From Polaribacter aestuariivivens (lineage in GTDB: Bacteria > Bacteroidota > Bacteroidia > Flavobacteriales > Flavobacteriaceae), in the NCBI RefSeq assembly GCF_005885675.1, contig NZ_VANR01000002.1, positions 124,001 through 188,000 of the forward strand: a DNA stretch of 64,000 nt, read 5' to 3'. Under the pieces are notes generated by a model. It did no database searches and was not told the DNA's origin. It was given only the letters and a program-made list of their open reading frames with translations. Below, one piece after another: positions 61,944 to 64,000 of this stretch; positions within the stretch are counted from its first letter, which is position 1; the number at the start of each line of letters is the position of its first letter. A program made the translations under genes and the position numbers.

Positions 61944-63077
61944 ATGAAAATAGGGATTGTTTGTTACCCAACATTTGGTGGAAGTGGAGTAGTAGCCACA
62001 GAATTAGGAATGGCTTTGGCAGACAAAGGGCATGAAGTACATTTTATAACATACAATCAACCAGTTCGTTTAGATTTTATATCTCATCACTTACATTTTC
62101 ATCAAGTTTTAATTGAAGAATATCCTTTATTTCAATATCAACCTTACGAATTAGCACTTTCTAGTAAAATGGTAGAAGTCGTTCAAACATATGAACTAGA
62201 AGTTTTACATGTGCATTATGCAATTCCACATGCATATGCAGCATTTATGGCAAAACAAATGTTAAAAGAAAAAGGTTTAAACGTAAAAGTGGTAACAACT
62301 TTGCATGGAACAGATATTACCTTAGTTGGAAGTCACCCAACATATAAAACAGCAGTAGAATTTAGTATAAATAATTCAGATGTAGTTACTTCCGTTTCAA
62401 ATAATTTAAAAGAAACTACAAATAAGTTATTCAATATTAAAAAAGATATACAAGTAATTTATAATTTTATTGATACAGAAAAGTACGACAAAGCTCATCA
62501 ACAAAAATGTAAAAGAATTGCGATAGCAAAACCAGAAGAACGTATTCTAACCCATATAAGTAATTTTAGACCTGTAAAAAGAGTAGAAGATGTGATTCGA
62601 ATTTTTGCAGGAGTAAGAAAAGAAATTCCAGCAAAATTATTAATGATTGGTGAAGGACCAGAAAGAGCAAAAGCAGAAAATTTGGCACAAAAATTAAAAA
62701 TTTCTAAAGATGTTTTATTTTTAGGAAATAGTGACGAAGTTGCGAAAATTTTATGTTACTCAGATTTGTTTTTATTACCCTCACAAACAGAAAGTTTTGG
62801 TTTGGCTGCTTTAGAAGCCATGGCTGCAAAAACTCCTGTAATATCTACAAATACTGGAGGTTTGCCAGAAGTTAATATTAATGGAATAACAGGTTATTTA
62901 AGTAATTTAGGTGATGTTGACGATATGGCTAAAAATGCAATTTCTATTTTAAAAGACAATGCTGTTTTAGAACAATTTAAAAACAATGCAAAAGAACATA
63001 CCAAGCGTTTTTCACTGGAAAATATTTTACCAGTATATGAAGAAATTTATAAATCTTGTTATCAAAGTAAAGTATAA
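61944..63077 (+). CDS. bshA: N-acetyl-alpha-D-glucosaminyl L-malate synthase
   Basis: The protein (377 aa) is a GT4 glycosyltransferase that joins UDP-GlcNAc and L-malate in the first step of bacillithiol synthesis. It has MKIGIVCYPTFGGSGVVATELG, VTTLHGTDITLVGSH, HISNFRPVKRVEDVI, the donor-binding region with LLPSQTESFGLAALEAMAA (E-x7-E) and a GTP-like NTGGLPEVN block. The length and N-terminus are characteristic of BshA and distinguish it from other GT4 enzymes. No bshB or bshC is in the window. It stands alone between terminators. Confidence 0.92.
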   Translation: MKIGIVCYPTFGGSGVVATELGMALADKGHEVHFITYNQPVRLDFISHHLHFHQVLIEEYPLFQYQPYELALSSKMVEVVQTYELEVLHVHYAIPHAYAAFMAKQMLKEKGLNVKVVTTLHGTDITLVGSHPTYKTAVEFSINNSDVVTSVSNNLKETTNKLFNIKKDIQVIYNFIDTEKYDKAHQQKCKRIAIAKPEERILTHISNFRPVKRVEDVIRIFAGVRKEIPAKLLMIGEGPERAKAENLAQKLKISKDVLFLGNSDEVAKILCYSDLFLLPSQTESFGLAALEAMAAKTPVISTNTGGLPEVNINGITGYLSNLGDVDDMAKNAISILKDNAVLEQFKNNAKEHTKRFSLENILPVYEEIYKSCYQSKV

Positions 63078-63079
63078 TT

Positions 63080-63112
63080 AAAAAGCTCAAACTTATAAAG
63101 TTTGAGCTTTTT
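63080..63112. terminator. Bidirectional terminator between bshA and the DUF937 gene
   Basis: Arms AAAAAGCTCAAACTT/AAGTTTGAGCTTTTT with a 3-nt loop, 2 bp after the bshA stop. Confidence 0.9.
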
Positions 63113-63132
63113 AATATTTATAAAAGTATATC

Positions 63133-63771
63133 TTATTTCCCAAATAATCCACCTAACAAACCTCCAAGGCCACCAGATTTTTTATTACTTCCGCCTAAAA
63201 ACATACCAGCAACATCATCTACAACACTACCATCACCATCTGCATCTAATATTTTTTCTAAAAAACTTTGCTCGTTAGCAGCAGAACTACCACCTAACAT
63301 ATTTCCTAATAAACTACCTAAGCCATTACTATCACTAATATTTTGTTGTTTTTTCTCTTTACCTAAAACACCCATTAAAATAGGAGCAGCTACTTTTAAA
63401 ATATTTGCTACAGAACCAGCATCTAAACCAGATTTTTGACCAATTACTTGTTCAACACCTTGTTGTTTAGCTCCTAAAACATGTCTTAAAATTCCTGCGC
63501 CATCTTGTTTTACAGATTCATCTACACCACCTCCAAACAAGCCACCAAGATTTTCTAAAATGCTTCCATCATGTTTTGTTTCTAAGGCTCTTTGCAAACC
63601 TTGAGCACCTTCTGGAGTTGCTGCATTTCTTTCCATTGCTTTCATTAATACTGGTAAAGCCATGGTTAATACACTATTGGTTTTGTTAGAATCGTTTCCT
63701 GTAGAACCTGCAACACCAGAAACTATCTGTTTTCCTAAATCACTATTTAATAAATCTAAAATACCTGCCAT
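63133..63771 (-). CDS. DUF937 family protein
   Basis: The protein (212 aa) has LLNSDLGKQIVSGVAGSTG, VLTMALPVLMKAMERNA and LRHVLGAKQQGVEQVIGQKSGL (in part), followed by a Gly/Leu-rich stretch (LGSLLGNMLGG, GLGGLLGGLFGK) and an acidic DADGDGSVVDDV segment resembling an EF-hand loop. This is the DUF937 (YidB-like) layout; the function is unknown. It is convergent with bshA. Confidence 0.88.
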   Translation of the reverse strand: MAGILDLLNSDLGKQIVSGVAGSTGNDSNKTNSVLTMALPVLMKAMERNAATPEGAQGLQRALETKHDGSILENLGGLFGGGVDESVKQDGAGILRHVLGAKQQGVEQVIGQKSGLDAGSVANILKVAAPILMGVLGKEKKQQNISDSNGLGSLLGNMLGGSSAANEQSFLEKILDADGDGSVVDDVAGMFLGGSNKKSGGLGGLLGGLFGK

Positions 63772-63894
63772 TTTTATGTTTTTAATAATTAATATGCTTG
63801 TTTTCTAAAAATTTGACACAATATACAAATAAAGTCACTTCCCTTTTTAATTATTTTTTTATCTTTCAAGTTCAAAATAATTTCAAATAAATTA

Positions 63895-64000
63895 ATGAAA
63901 AATTTAGCATTACACTGGAAAATTTTAATAGGAATGGTATTGGGTATCATTTTTGGTTTTATAATGAATAGTATAGATGGAGGGAAAGGTTTTGTGTCAG
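63895..64000 (+). CDS. Dicarboxylate/amino acid:cation symporter (partial, runs off the right edge)
   Basis: The first 35 residues, MKNLALHWKILIGMVLGIIF followed by GFIMNSIDGGKGFVS, show the N-terminal helix of DAACS (GltP/DctA) transporters, which move glutamate, aspartate or C4-dicarboxylates with Na+ or H+. The rest lies outside the window. ATG at 63895 is a good start. Confidence 0.75.
   Translation, partial: MKNLALHWKILIGMVLGIIFGFIMNSIDGGKGFVS

Overview
The window is a continuous, densely coded stretch of an AT-rich chromosome from a member of the Bacteroidota, most likely a marine Flavobacteriaceae (Polaribacter/Tenacibaculum-like; the genus is inferred). The evidence is the low GC by eye, the absence of clear Shine-Dalgarno sites, promoters of the Bacteroidota type (TTTG about 19 bp before TAnnTTTG), many SPII lipoproteins, 7TMR-DISM sensors, the DUF4290-murA-grpE-dnaJ neighbourhood, a bacillithiol gene (bshA), DnaJ with a shortened zinc region and an OstA-like LptA protein. 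No rRNA, tRNA, CRISPR array, prophage or complete insertion sequence was seen.

Layout. 1-6660: a partial DUF457 membrane hydrolase, gcvT, a secreted Xaa-Pro aminopeptidase followed by two small genes, and a DISM histidine kinase/LuxR response-regulator pair. 6.7-8.8 kb: a surface cluster (two lipoproteins, one of them a BspA-type repeat protein, and a small barrel-like protein). 8.8-15.8 kb, minus strand: topB, a lipoprotein, tex, a GNAT and lysA. 16.1-20.7 kb: parE-parC, then small membrane proteins and a one-component DISM-LuxR regulator. 23.1-26.5 kb: a corrinoid uptake locus with a binding protein, a cobalamin riboswitch and a BtuB-like receptor. 26.6-28.5 kb: a tightly packed satD-DUF3307-membrane protein operon preceded by a striking array of three 20-bp palindromes. 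28.8-38 kb, plus strand: pcrA/uvrD, DUF4290, murA, grpE, dnaJ, RNase P RNA and aconitase. 38-44.3 kb: small lipoproteins, a Crp/Fnr regulator, a class III aminotransferase and OstA. 44.3-57 kb, mostly minus strand: purA, a Fur-like regulator, the bifunctional Rel enzyme, an M48 protease, polyphosphate glucokinase, an SpoU methyltransferase, two secreted amidohydrolase genes and a DUF3810 zincin. 57-64 kb: dnaB, an unrecognised membrane/coiled-coil gene, an exported GATase-like protein, the N-terminal half of a split transketolase, bshA, DUF937 and the start of a dicarboxylate symporter.

Most genes are housekeeping. The regions that stand out are these: (i) the satD promoter, where three palindromes repeat every 28 bp and abut a good -33/-7 promoter of an operon whose first product looks like a nucleotidyl-cyclase-fold domain fused to an HTH; (ii) short palindromic elements read in frame inside topB (twice, each just before a zinc ribbon) and tex; (iii) promoter-plus-terminator units without an ORF at about 23.0 kb and 35.1 kb; (iv) MurA with Asp in place of the catalytic-loop Cys; (v) a 14-bp tandem duplication of a promoter box in front of an outer-membrane-protein remnant; and (vi) an unrecognised two-helix membrane/coiled-coil/winged-helix-like protein after dnaB.

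All calls come from reading the sequence. Family names rest on recalled motifs and gene order, not on a search.
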